Origin: Trueperaceae bacterium
Lineage (GTDB): Bacteria; Deinococcota; Deinococci; Deinococcales; Trueperaceae
Direction of reading: 5' to 3'
NCBI GenBank assembly: GCA_030147925.1
Contig: JASBUK010000021.1
Location: 1-33,720 of the forward strand
Length of the DNA: 33,720 nucleotides
Shown: one piece after another, positions 1 to 8,069 of the stretch
Position numbering within the stretch: the stretch's first letter is position 1
Layout: every line of letters begins with the position of its first letter
Translations under genes and position numbers: made by a program
Notes under the pieces: model-generated
Database searches by the model: none
What the model saw: the letters and a program-made list of their open reading frames with translations, nothing else
What the model was told of the DNA's origin: nothing

Positions 1-103
1 CAAACTGCCTGCCGCAATCTTTACACCTATAGCGCTGCTTACCATTATGAATATGACCATTCTTGACAACTGCTTTACTTTCACATGCTGGACACTTTAG
101 CAT
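1..103 (-). mobile_element. IS1-type transposase, N-terminal fragment cut by the window edge
   Basis: Reading the minus strand from an ATG at 103 gives 34 residues before the window edge. They form the zinc-ribbon head typical of IS1-family InsA-like transposases: Cys4 and Cys7, then a basic stretch ending GKQRYRCKDCGRQF with Cys27 and Cys30. In the family this domain binds the terminal inverted repeats. The rest of the element lies outside the window, so whether it is intact is unknown. No terminal inverted repeat could be recognised between 104 and 243. The next gene reads away from it. Confidence 0.75.
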
Positions 104-182
104 CTGAATAGTCTATAACATTACCTCTGGAGGACTACCGCTTTGCAACGACCTTGCTTTTGGCGTCAAATGTTAAGAAATG

Positions 183-191
183 TGCTATATT
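183..191 (+). promoter_or_regulatory. Extended -10 promoter of the DeoR/ABC operon (candidate)
   Basis: TGC followed by TATATT forms an extended -10 element, with no good -35 box at 16-18 bp. It would start a transcript near 198 with a leader of about 45 nt carrying the AGGAG ribosome site at 232-236. It is the best promoter candidate for the 244-6957 operon. Confidence 0.4.
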
Positions 192-243
192 GCTAGAGAT
201 TAACAGAATTGCATATAAGGCTTTAGCTGATTAGGAGTTTCCC

Positions 244-1008
244 ATGCTTGCCCTGGAGCGGCAACAGCGTCTCGTTAAACGGGTAAAAGCCAAGGGTTTT
301 GTAAAAACCGTTGATTTACAGAGGGAATTTGCCGTTTCCCATATGACCATCCGGCGGGATTTGTTAGAGCTCGAGCACCGAGGACTTATCCGGCGGGTCC
401 GGGGCGGTGCAGCCTCCTTGCAGATTCGCGACATAGGTTTTGGCCGTCGTGAGCGAATGAATCGGCGGGAAAAAGAGCTTATCGGCAAAACAGCCGCAGA
501 ACTGGTATCGGCAGGCCAAGCGGTTTTCATCGATGCCGGCACTACCTGCATAGAGGTGGCTCGACACTTAGTGAAACGTCAACTATCCGGCCTTTATCTG
601 GTGACTACTTCGGTAAAAGTTTCTGCCGAATTGGCTGGTATACCGGGTGTGAAAATTACGCAACTTGGCGGCGATATTTATGATCAGTCTTTTGGCACCG
701 TTGGTGACTCGGTGGTGTCGGCAATGGCCAAACTGCGAGTGGACTGGGCTTTTTTAGGCACCTGCGGAGTGGATCTAGAGGCGGGTCTAACTAATAATAA
801 CCACTTCGAGATACCCGCCAAACAGGCGGCTATTAAAAGCGCAGGGCGGACAGTGTTTTTAGCGGACAGCAGCAAGTTGGAGCGGGCTACTATTGTCCAG
901 ATTGCCCCGATTGACGAGCCGCACGCACTAATTACGACGGCAGTAAGCAAGTCGGATTTTCTCACGCAGTTGCGTGTGCTCGGATGGGAGGTGAGGCTTG
1001 CTTCTTGA
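244..1008 (+). CDS. DeoR-family sugar-responsive transcriptional repressor
   Basis: This 254-residue protein has the standard DeoR build. An N-terminal winged helix-turn-helix (about residues 1-57, with VSHMTIRRDLLELE and the GGA turn) is followed by a DeoR C-terminal effector domain of the ribose-5-phosphate-isomerase-like fold (about 75-230, including FIDAGTT and the late FLADSSK motif). Family members repress adjacent sugar operons and release DNA on binding a phosphorylated intermediate. It is the first gene of a same-strand run with a binding protein, two permeases, a kinase and an aldolase, so local autoregulated control is the likely role. An AGGAG site lies 7 nt before ATG 244. The inducer is unknown. 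Confidence 0.9.
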   Translation: MLALERQQRLVKRVKAKGFVKTVDLQREFAVSHMTIRRDLLELEHRGLIRRVRGGAASLQIRDIGFGRRERMNRREKELIGKTAAELVSAGQAVFIDAGTTCIEVARHLVKRQLSGLYLVTTSVKVSAELAGIPGVKITQLGGDIYDQSFGTVGDSVVSAMAKLRVDWAFLGTCGVDLEAGLTNNNHFEIPAKQAAIKSAGRTVFLADSSKLERATIVQIAPIDEPHALITTAVSKSDFLTQLRVLGWEVRLAS

Positions 1009-1062
1009 GGCTGAGGCGGTTGAAAGAATGGGAATTGCTAGCTGCTTAAAAGGAGAGGAAAT

Positions 1063-2703
1063 ATGCAGAGATTAAGGTGGCTTGTTTTTGTAGCAGCGTT
1101 GCTGTTTGTTTGGGCTACAGCAGTGGCGCAGGAGGGAAATTATCTCGAGTGGAACGCTGACGGTAGCGTTACCCTAATCACTTTTGAGGATGAAGAACGC
1201 ATCACTATTCCCGCCGACCAGATTGGCACCATGTTTGGCCCCGGCCAACAGCCCTTCGCCGGGAAACGTATAGCCATTACGGTAAATAATGGCGGCCCCA
1301 AAGGGGGTATTTCAGGGCCACTTTACCGCCTACGCCCTGCCTGGGAAGAACTTACTGGCGCAGAACTCGACATTGTGGAGATGCCGTTGGCCGAGCAACT
1401 GCCTGCTACTATCAATGACCTGCGGCTCGGACTCAACCAGTTCGACGGTTTTATTGAAGGCGCCTGGTATATGGGTGAATACGTCACCCCGGGCTTCATC
1501 ATCCCCATCGACGATTATATGGCCGACCCCGGTTTCCCGCAGTGGGATCCCAACTGGCTGCCACCGTCGCTGCGCGAGATCTACATGTGGGAAGGCAAAT
1601 GGTACGCCACCCCCAACGACAGCGACGGACAGGTGCTCTACTGGCGCAACGACATCTTGAGCAACCCCGAGTGGCAGGCGGCCTACGAAGCCGAAGTGGG
1701 CGAGCCGATGCCGTTCCCGGTCAAGACCTGGGATGATGTTATTGCCATTGCCCGCTTTTTTGACGGTAAGAACTGGGACGATAACGACCCCGATCCGGAC
1801 AGTGGCGTGGTGATGCACTTCCGTGTCAACGAGCAGGGCATGTTCCACTACATGACTATGTCGGCTCCGTTTGTGGTGCGCGGAGGTGACACTGTAAACC
1901 GCTGCACCAACAACTACTGGTTTGACCCTGCCACCATGGAGCCGCTCATCAATTCTCCTGGTCATGTCCGTGCCTTAGAAAAGTTGGTGGAGCTGTCCCA
2001 ATATGGGCCTGACGCACAGGTTGGTTGGGACTTGGGAACCACCTGGGACTGGTTCTTACGTGGCAAGTCCATCTTCGTCTTTTCCTGGGGTGATGTGGGC
2101 TCGCTGGTCCAGGACACTACGCGCTCACAGATTAAAGGTAAGCTTGGTGCATCGATAGTTCCGGGCAGCAATGAAGTTTACAACATGTGTACAAATGCCT
2201 GGGAGACCCTAGCTGAACCCAATGTGGTTGGTAACACTACCGGCGGTTCCTGGCAAGGTGTGGTTTCCGCACGTTCGCCCAACCCCGATGTGGTTTATAG
2301 CCTCTATGCGCTGATGGCCACAGAGCCGGTGAGTTTGTGGAACGTCAATCGTGGTTGGACTGGCGTCGATCCCGGCTGGTCGATCCACTTCCTGCCACCA
2401 GATGGCACCGCAAGCCTAGAGGGCTATCTGGAAGCAGGCTGGAACGAAAGCGATCTTAAGTTCTACTTACAGGCTTACCGGGATAACTTCTTTGCCGACA
2501 CTATGTTGCCCTATTTGCGCATCAATGGGGCCGAGGAGTATTGGCGCGCGCTTGATCAAAATCTCTCTGAGGCGATGATTGGCAGACTGGCCCCACAAGA
2601 GGCACTGGATCGTACCGCTGTTGCCTGGGACGAGATAACCAATCGACGTGGCCGCGATGACCAACTCAAGCAATTCCAGGAATCCATAGGTTACACACCT
2701 TAG
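1063..2703 (+). CDS. ABC transporter extracellular solute-binding protein (family 1, sugar/polyol)
   Basis: The 546-residue protein begins with a signal peptide (basic MQRLRW, hydrophobic core, cleavage probably after Ala22 in AVA-QE). No lipobox cysteine is seen, so it is probably soluble or anchored by other means. The body resembles family 1 carbohydrate-binding proteins of MalE/SmoE type, rich in tryptophan and aromatic residues that could stack on a sugar. It is about 100 residues longer than most of that family. It follows the DeoR gene by 54 nt with an AAGGAGAGGAA ribosome site, and precedes two permease genes. Kinase and aldolase genes downstream suggest a monosaccharide or polyol ligand. 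The exact substrate cannot be told from sequence. Confidence 0.85.
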   Translation: MQRLRWLVFVAALLFVWATAVAQEGNYLEWNADGSVTLITFEDEERITIPADQIGTMFGPGQQPFAGKRIAITVNNGGPKGGISGPLYRLRPAWEELTGAELDIVEMPLAEQLPATINDLRLGLNQFDGFIEGAWYMGEYVTPGFIIPIDDYMADPGFPQWDPNWLPPSLREIYMWEGKWYATPNDSDGQVLYWRNDILSNPEWQAAYEAEVGEPMPFPVKTWDDVIAIARFFDGKNWDDNDPDPDSGVVMHFRVNEQGMFHYMTMSAPFVVRGGDTVNRCTNNYWFDPATMEPLINSPGHVRALEKLVELSQYGPDAQVGWDLGTTWDWFLRGKSIFVFSWGDVGSLVQDTTRSQIKGKLGASIVPGSNEVYNMCTNAWETLAEPNVVGNTTGGSWQGVVSARSPNPDVVYSLYALMATEPVSLWNVNRGWTGVDPGWSIHFLPPDGTASLEGYLEAGWNESDLKFYLQAYRDNFFADTMLPYLRINGAEEYWRALDQNLSEAMIGRLAPQEALDRTAVAWDEITNRRGRDDQLKQFQESIGYTP

Positions 2704-2711
2704 CTTTGGCC

Positions 2712-2739
2712 TTAAGGGGCGCAGCATTGCGCCCCTTAA
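2712..2739 (+). promoter_or_regulatory. Intercistronic 12-bp perfect stem-loop after the binding-protein gene
   Basis: TTAAGGGGCGCA, loop GCAT, TGCGCCCCTTAA forms a perfect 12-bp stem starting 8 nt after the binding-protein stop codon. No U-run follows, so it is not a standard terminator. In many sugar ABC operons such a hairpin shields the binding-protein mRNA from 3' decay and gives more binding protein than permease. That role is inferred here from position. Confidence 0.75.
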
Positions 2740-2787
2740 CCCTGCAAGAAGGGATGGCGATATGGTCGCCTTGATGAGGAGGCGTAG

Positions 2788-3636
2788 ATGACTCGCAACA
2801 GCCGTCTTAAAAATCTCTTTTTAGCACCTGCTGCACTCTGGGTGCTGGCGTTTACGGTCTATCCCTTGCTTTACAGCCTGCGGCTGGCCTTTTACCGGGT
2901 CAACATTGGCCAGAGCGATGTTTTTATTGGCTTTGAGAATTTTGCTCGAGCCTTTAGTGACGGTAACGCCATCAATTCCGCCGTAGTGACGCTGATCTTT
3001 GTCGGGGGTGGCGTTATTATCCAGCTCAGCTTAGGCATTCTTTTTGCCTTGCTGTTTAACCGCGAACTACCCTTCCGCGGCCTTTTGCGCACCATCATGA
3101 CCTTGCCGCTTTTTGCCACACCTATTGCCGTGGGCTTCTTATTTTTCACTATTTTTTATGAAGAGGGAGGTCTGATCAACGGTCTGTTACCGTTCAAAGT
3201 TCCCTGGTTATCCGACCCTAGTTGGGCTCTGTTTTCCGTGATGCTGGTTGACATTTGGCAGTGGACGCCTTTTGTTTTTTTAGTGACTTTGGCTGCACTA
3301 CAGGGTATCCCTAACGAGTATTACGAAGCCGCCAGCCTAGAAACCTCAAACGCGATGACACAGTTTCGCTTCATCACGCTGCCACTATTACAGCCCACCA
3401 TTATCCTGGTGCTGGTATTGCGTATCGCCGAGGCTTTTAAGGTATTCGACATTCCCTTCACGCTCACTGCCGGTGGGCCTGGAGCCTCGACTCAAGTTTT
3501 TTCCATGTTTGCCTATCGAACGTCCCGCCGCTTCTTTGATTTTGGCTATGGTTCAGCACTGGCCTATTTGTTGCTGGTTGCAGTGCTAATCGTGGTACTG
3601 TTCTTTTTCAACCGAATCAGGCAGACTTACCAATGA
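2788..3636 (+). CDS. Sugar ABC transporter permease, MalF type
   Basis: A 282-residue inner-membrane protein with six predicted membrane segments of the binding-protein-dependent permease family. The N-terminal FLAPAALWVLAFTVYPLLYS segment is typical of UgpA/MalF-like subunits. The cytoplasmic coupling loop (EAASLETS..., about residues 180-200) matches the EAA motif, but the usual DGA triplet reads ETS, so the conserved glycine is missing. A GATGAGGAGG ribosome site precedes ATG 2788. The stop overlaps the start of the next permease by four bases (ATGA), implying coupled translation. It should pair with that permease and a shared ATPase encoded elsewhere. Confidence 0.9.
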   Translation: MTRNSRLKNLFLAPAALWVLAFTVYPLLYSLRLAFYRVNIGQSDVFIGFENFARAFSDGNAINSAVVTLIFVGGGVIIQLSLGILFALLFNRELPFRGLLRTIMTLPLFATPIAVGFLFFTIFYEEGGLINGLLPFKVPWLSDPSWALFSVMLVDIWQWTPFVFLVTLAALQGIPNEYYEAASLETSNAMTQFRFITLPLLQPTIILVLVLRIAEAFKVFDIPFTLTAGGPGASTQVFSMFAYRTSRRFFDFGYGSALAYLLLVAVLIVVLFFFNRIRQTYQ

Positions 3637-4625
3637 CCGGGCGTCGTATTCGCGCCATTATTTTTACGGTGCTGGCCCTTGTGGTGGTGCTGGTGTGGCT
3701 CATGCCGTTTTACTGGGCTCTGAGCCTTAGCATTCGCAGCAAGGCGGAAGCCTTCACCGTAACCGGGCTGGCCGTGCCTTTTGTGCAGTACCGACCGACT
3801 CTTGAAAACTGGATCGATCAACTGCGCGTACCCGAGACCACTAAGGCGCTTGTCAACAGCACCATTATTGCTTTTACAGCTAGTTTTATCACTCTTGTTA
3901 TCGGCACTCCGGCTGCATACGCACTAGCACGTTTTACTTTCCGGCCCCGCTTGGTGGTGATTTTGTCGGGTGTCTTGGCTGCTGTCGCGGCATTGCTTGC
4001 CGTCAATTTCGGTGTGGCCTTGCCTTTGGCGCTCACCGGCGCAGCTGCCTTGTTCGTATTGTTGGCTCTAACCTTAGGACGCCGTTTTAAGCGTGCTCTG
4101 GGTAATGAAGACCTCACCATGTGGTTCTTGTCGCAGCGGTTTTTGCCGCCTATTGCCACGGTGGTGCCGTTTTTGTTAATCATGAGTCAGTTACGCCTGA
4201 TTGATACGCGCCTGTCGCTGATTTTGGTCAACGTTACTTTTAACCTGCCCTTTGCCATCGTGATAATGCGCCAGGCTTTTATTGACCTACCCATAGAGTT
4301 AGAAGAGGCTGCTTTAGTAGACGGTGCCTCGAATTTCCAGGCTTTTACGCAGATAGCCTTGCGCTTGGCGGCACCGGCTATGGCCGCCACATTGATGATA
4401 GTGTTGGCCTTTAGTTGGAACGAATTTCTCTTTGCCCTGACCCTGGGTACCCTTAAGGCCAAGACTATCCCGGTGTTGATGGCCGGAGCGGTGGATACCC
4501 GTGGCATCCAGTTCTGGTTCGTGGCGGTGCGTACCCTATTGGCCATCATTCCGCCCACTATCTTGGCTTTATTGGCGCAGCGTTACATTGTAAGAGGTCT
4601 GACTTTCGGAGCAGTTAAGGGTTAA
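3633..4625 (+). CDS. Sugar ABC transporter permease, MalG type, with an extra membrane insertion
   Basis: This 330-residue protein is the second permease. A membrane helix near the N-terminus, then NSTIIAF..., the TPAAYALARFTF segment, DLTMWFLSQRFLPP, and a canonical coupling loop EEAALVDGAS are all characteristic of MalG-like subunits. Family members are usually about 270-290 residues. Here about 45-50 extra, strongly hydrophobic residues (roughly 110-155) sit between LARFTF and DLTMWF and could form two added membrane helices ending in a basic GRRFKR stretch. The gene starts inside the stop of the MalF-type gene. No nucleotide-binding subunit follows. Confidence 0.9.
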   Translation: MTGRRIRAIIFTVLALVVVLVWLMPFYWALSLSIRSKAEAFTVTGLAVPFVQYRPTLENWIDQLRVPETTKALVNSTIIAFTASFITLVIGTPAAYALARFTFRPRLVVILSGVLAAVAALLAVNFGVALPLALTGAAALFVLLALTLGRRFKRALGNEDLTMWFLSQRFLPPIATVVPFLLIMSQLRLIDTRLSLILVNVTFNLPFAIVIMRQAFIDLPIELEEAALVDGASNFQAFTQIALRLAAPAMAATLMIVLAFSWNEFLFALTLGTLKAKTIPVLMAGAVDTRGIQFWFVAVRTLLAIIPPTILALLAQRYIVRGLTFGAVKG

Positions 4626-4657
4626 TTTGCCAATAAGGCGTCTTTTTGGGTGAGTAT

Positions 4658-6127
4658 ATGCTCCTTGGAATTGACTTAGGAACAACGCACAGTAAGGTTG
4701 GGGTCTATGCCAAAGATGGCTCGCTATTAGCGAGCGTCAAAGAGCTGACGCCCCGAACAAAGTCGCTAGCAGGATTTGAGCATTTTCCTCCTGAAGCTTT
4801 GTGGCAAAACACGGCCAAGCTCATCCGCCAGGCTGTAGAAAAGGCCGGAGTCGAAATTGAGGCCCTTGCACTAGCCAGCATGGGCGAGGCGGGCGTGCCA
4901 CTTGATAAAAACGGGCAAGCCACCTATGCCATAATCCCCTGGAACGATCACCGTACGGTGGCTCAAATGCACTGCCTGGCCGAAAAACTCGCACCTGAGC
5001 GCTGGTTTGAAATAACCGGGCTTTTCCCGAATCCCATTCACAGTATCGCCAAGTGGCTGTGGCTTAAAGAAAACGAAGTCCAGGCCTGGGAGAAAACGCG
5101 GCTGTGGTTAAGCGTGATGGGCTACGTTCGCTTCAAACTTACCGGTGAAGCGGTCATGGAACTTAGCCAGGCCGCCCGCACCATGGCCTATGATGTGCAG
5201 CGTAACGCCTGGTCGCAGGAGTTGCTTACGCTTGCCGGACTGGACACTAGCTTTTTGCCGCCGCTGGTCACAGCGAAAACCTTAACGGGCTTTGTCAAGC
5301 CTGAGGTTGCAACACTTACGAGTTTAAAAGCCGGGATACCTGTGTTTGCCGGAGGACACGATCATATTTGTGCTGCGCTTGCCTGTGGTGCACTCAGCCC
5401 TGAGATTGCGCTTGACTCGCATGGCACAGCCGAAGGACTCACGCTAGGACTGCCTGGGACGTCAAATCCTGCTAAAGCGGGTGGTTTTGGCACAGGCCCA
5501 CACGTAATCGAAGGCTATAGTTATCTTCTTGGCGGTGTCTACAGTGCCGGAGCTGCGGTGCAGTGGGTAAAAAACTTGCTTAATCTCAAGAGCTTTGCCG
5601 AGTTGCACAATTTAGCGGCAAGTGTTGAGCCGGCCAGTTCCCCTCTTTTTTTACCTCACTTTAATGGTGCAGCCCCACCCTTTAATGATCCGGATGCCAA
5701 TGGGGCATTTATCGATGTCAAGTCAGACCATGGTCCTTTACATTTTGCCAGAGCGGTTTATGAGGGAATCGTCTTTGAACTAAAACGTGGTATTGAAGCG
5801 CTCGAGCACACTACCAAGCAACCGGTGGAAATTGTACGCATGGTGGGTGGTTCAGCTGGTGACCCGATGTGGTCAAAAATACGGGCGGCTATTTTGTGCA
5901 GACCGCTCGAGCTAGCGCGCCATCCCGATATGGTGACTATGGGTGCAGCGCTTCTTGCCGGTATTGGGGCGGGTATTTATAGCAGCCCGCAAGAGGCTAT
6001 CGAACTTAGTTATCAATCTCGCCGAACTTTTGAACCCAACCCTATTTGGCAAGAGCTTTACGAGGATGTTTATTCGCGCTATAAACGGGCCGTTGCGGCC
6101 CTAAGGGAAAGTAGAACGGAGGGATAG
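4658..6127 (+). CDS. FGGY-family carbohydrate kinase
   Basis: A kinase of about 490 residues in the FGGY family, which phosphorylates pentuloses, hexuloses, polyols or gluconate with ATP. The N-terminal phosphate-1 motif GIDLGTTHSKVG, the hinge-side GGHDHICAALACGA and the C-terminal adenosine motif VRMVGGSAGDPMWSKI with GAALLAGIGAG are all present. ATG 4658 places GIDLG immediately after the start, as usual. A TTG four codons upstream (4646) is possible but less typical. It follows the permeases by 32 nt and ends 2 nt before the aldolase gene. Its product is probably the phosphorylated sugar split by that aldolase and possibly the effector of the DeoR repressor. The substrate is not resolved. 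Confidence 0.88.
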   Translation: MLLGIDLGTTHSKVGVYAKDGSLLASVKELTPRTKSLAGFEHFPPEALWQNTAKLIRQAVEKAGVEIEALALASMGEAGVPLDKNGQATYAIIPWNDHRTVAQMHCLAEKLAPERWFEITGLFPNPIHSIAKWLWLKENEVQAWEKTRLWLSVMGYVRFKLTGEAVMELSQAARTMAYDVQRNAWSQELLTLAGLDTSFLPPLVTAKTLTGFVKPEVATLTSLKAGIPVFAGGHDHICAALACGALSPEIALDSHGTAEGLTLGLPGTSNPAKAGGFGTGPHVIEGYSYLLGGVYSAGAAVQWVKNLLNLKSFAELHNLAASVEPASSPLFLPHFNGAAPPFNDPDANGAFIDVKSDHGPLHFARAVYEGIVFELKRGIEALEHTTKQPVEIVRMVGGSAGDPMWSKIRAAILCRPLELARHPDMVTMGAALLAGIGAGIYSSPQEAIELSYQSRRTFEPNPIWQELYEDVYSRYKRAVAALRESRTEG

Positions 6128-6129
6128 CC

Positions 6130-6957
6130 GTGCCTTATGTTGCTGATGGGCGCATCTTGATTGAACGTGCTTTTGCAGGTCAATATGCCATGCCCGCTTT
6201 TAACGTCTGTAGTCTGGAAATGGCCAGGGCATGCATAGAGGCCGCCGAGCTCGAGCATGCCCCTATCATTTTGCAAACCTATCCCGGCGACCTAGAGCAA
6301 GCGTCGCCTGGCGTAATGGCGGCGATGATTAGAGCGCTGGCGGAGGAAGCTGCCGTGCCGGTGATGTTGCATCTGGATCATGGTGATTCGCTCGAGCTTG
6401 CCACAAAGTGCCTAAGGGCCGGTTATTCATCGCTGATGTTTGACGGTGAAGAATTTTCTATAGAGGAGAACATACGCAAAACACGTGAGATTGCCAGCAT
6501 TGCCCATGCCGCTGGAGTCTCTCTAGAGGCAGCCGCCGGTAGCTTTGGCAGTGGTGAAGGTAAAGAAGAAGCCTTGCACCTCACCGACCCCGAAGTTGCG
6601 GCACGACTTTATGAAGAAGCAAAAGCTGACATGGTGGCCTGTTCGGTTGGGTCGCGTCATGGCCAAGTCAGCCAGCTTGACTTAGATAGACTCAGGGCTA
6701 TTTACGAGCTTGTTCAGAAGCCGATTGTGCTACACGGCGGCACCGGCATCCCGGCTGAGGATTTAAAGCAAGCCGTTAGTCTGGGTGTGGTTAAGGTTAA
6801 TATCGGCGCGGGTTTGCTCCGCGCGCTACTTGCAGTGTGGCAACGCGACTCAGCCGCTGCGCCTACGCATTATGATGTTTACCATTCAGCCCGTGAGGCG
6901 CTCATTGCGGTTGCCCGGGAGAAGATTCAAATTATGGGGGGCTCGAGCAAAGCCTAG
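6130..6957 (+). CDS. Class II (zinc) ketose-bisphosphate aldolase, GatY/KbaY/Fba-like
   Basis: A 275-residue TIM-barrel aldolase starting at GTG 6130 with the ribosome site GGAGGG inside the kinase tail. Expected class II features are visible: LHLDHG (catalytic Asp83 and zinc ligand His84), LMFDGE, His177 in GSRHGQ, His202 in LHGGTGIP and the phosphate-binding VNIGAG. The helper motif normally reading E-A-E-L-G reads E-A-A-A-G (residues 133-137), so the second glutamate (Glu174 in E. coli FbaA), an auxiliary zinc ligand, is alanine. Together with the upstream kinase it would cleave a phosphorylated ketose into dihydroxyacetone phosphate and an aldehyde. It is the last gene of the operon and converges on the oxidoreductase gene 9 nt away. 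Confidence 0.87.
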   Translation: MPYVADGRILIERAFAGQYAMPAFNVCSLEMARACIEAAELEHAPIILQTYPGDLEQASPGVMAAMIRALAEEAAVPVMLHLDHGDSLELATKCLRAGYSSLMFDGEEFSIEENIRKTREIASIAHAAGVSLEAAAGSFGSGEGKEEALHLTDPEVAARLYEEAKADMVACSVGSRHGQVSQLDLDRLRAIYELVQKPIVLHGGTGIPAEDLKQAVSLGVVKVNIGAGLLRALLAVWQRDSAAAPTHYDVYHSAREALIAVAREKIQIMGGSSKA

Positions 6958-6966
6958 TTTTGCAGA

Positions 6967-8055
6967 TCAGCCCTTGGCAACATCTGTCCACACCCCGCCC
7001 TGTTGCGCCGACAACTGAGCAGCGTCTATGACCGCCTGTGCCCGGACACCATCTAGCAGAGACGGCGAGGGTTGTTTACCAGTCTCTATTGCCGCTATAA
7101 AGCGCCTGCCCAACTCGGCAAAGGCAAACTCGCCCCAGTCCAGATCCCAATCTATCGGCGTTTCTGCGTCGCCCCAATACTTATCGGCAAGTTCCATTTT
7201 GCGGTATACGCCGTCGCGTTCGGCGAATTCGAGATAGCCGTTGCGAGCATTGACACTTAGGGCAGGTCGGACCCGCATGGCCGCTTTTGTCCCTTGAACT
7301 TCAACCTCGATTGTTTGCGGGCCGCCAGTATGCACGCGACTTAAGGAAAATGCGCCGCTGATACCATTACTCAACTCAGCAATCAGAGCCACTTCATCAT
7401 CATTCTCAACTTGGCCGCCGGGCCTTTTGGGGAAAGCAATAGAGGTCATAGCGGCAAGACGTTCAAACTCAAGACCCGAGACGTAGCGAACTAAATCGAA
7501 CAGATGCGCTCCCAAGTCGCCCAGGGCACCCGCCCCGGCAGTGCCGCGCTCGGCCCGCCAGACCCTGGGCACGTTTGAGTCGGCCATAAATTCGGCGTGG
7601 AAGTGACCACGAACATAGAGCAGCCTACCCAGAGCGCCTTGCTCCAACAACTCGTGGGCACGTACCGTTACAGGGTGGCCACGGCTGGACAAAGTGGTTA
7701 TGCCTATCACGCCCTTATCGGTAGCGGCTTTAAGCACCGAGCGTGCTCCGGCGAGATCAAGAGCCAAAGGTTTGTCTATAAACAGGTGCAGGCCGTGCTT
7801 AAGCGCCTCAAGTGCATAGGTCACGTGGCTGTTATTTGGTGTGGCGATGGCTACGGCGTCAACATGGGGAGCCATCTCAGCTACAGAAGAATAGACGCTG
7901 GCGTTATATTTTTGAGCCAGTCTTTGGGCTCGCTCGCGGCTGCGCGACAGCACAGCGGCAATCTCGGCCCCGGCACGTTTTAGCCCTGGAGCGTGGGCGG
8001 TGTCCGCCCACCAGCCTGCCCCGATAATGCCAATTCGAACGGCCTGTGTTGTCAT
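6967..8055 (-). CDS. Gfo/Idh/MocA-family NAD(P)-dependent oxidoreductase
   Basis: 362 residues with an N-terminal Rossmann fold (IGIIGAGWWADTAHAPGL) followed by IATPNNSH and the D-K-P version of the family's E-K-P nicotinamide-site motif (FIDKPLAL, about residue 94). The C-terminal domain has GDLGAHLFDLVRYVSG, carrying the usual catalytic-site histidine region. Members oxidise or reduce sugars, inositols and their derivatives. AAGGGAG lies just upstream of ATG 8055. It follows the mannose-6-phosphate isomerase gene by 14 nt on the same strand, so the two are co-transcribed. They converge on the sugar operon, which suggests participation in the same carbohydrate pathway. The substrate is unknown. 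Confidence 0.87.
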   Translation of the reverse strand: MTTQAVRIGIIGAGWWADTAHAPGLKRAGAEIAAVLSRSRERAQRLAQKYNASVYSSVAEMAPHVDAVAIATPNNSHVTYALEALKHGLHLFIDKPLALDLAGARSVLKAATDKGVIGITTLSSRGHPVTVRAHELLEQGALGRLLYVRGHFHAEFMADSNVPRVWRAERGTAGAGALGDLGAHLFDLVRYVSGLEFERLAAMTSIAFPKRPGGQVENDDEVALIAELSNGISGAFSLSRVHTGGPQTIEVEVQGTKAAMRVRPALSVNARNGYLEFAERDGVYRKMELADKYWGDAETPIDWDLDWGEFAFAELGRRFIAAIETGKQPSPSLLDGVRAQAVIDAAQLSAQQGGVWTDVAKG

Positions 8056-8069
8056 AGGACTCCCTTCTT

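Noticed and set aside
1330-1965. 211-codon open frame on the minus strand
   Set aside because: It lies inside the binding-protein gene on the other strand. The product has a His/Val-rich shadow composition and no recognisable domain.
7028-8027. Several plus-strand frames opposite the Gfo/Idh gene
   Set aside because: They are shadows of the minus-strand oxidoreductase, which has a complete Rossmann motif and ribosome site.
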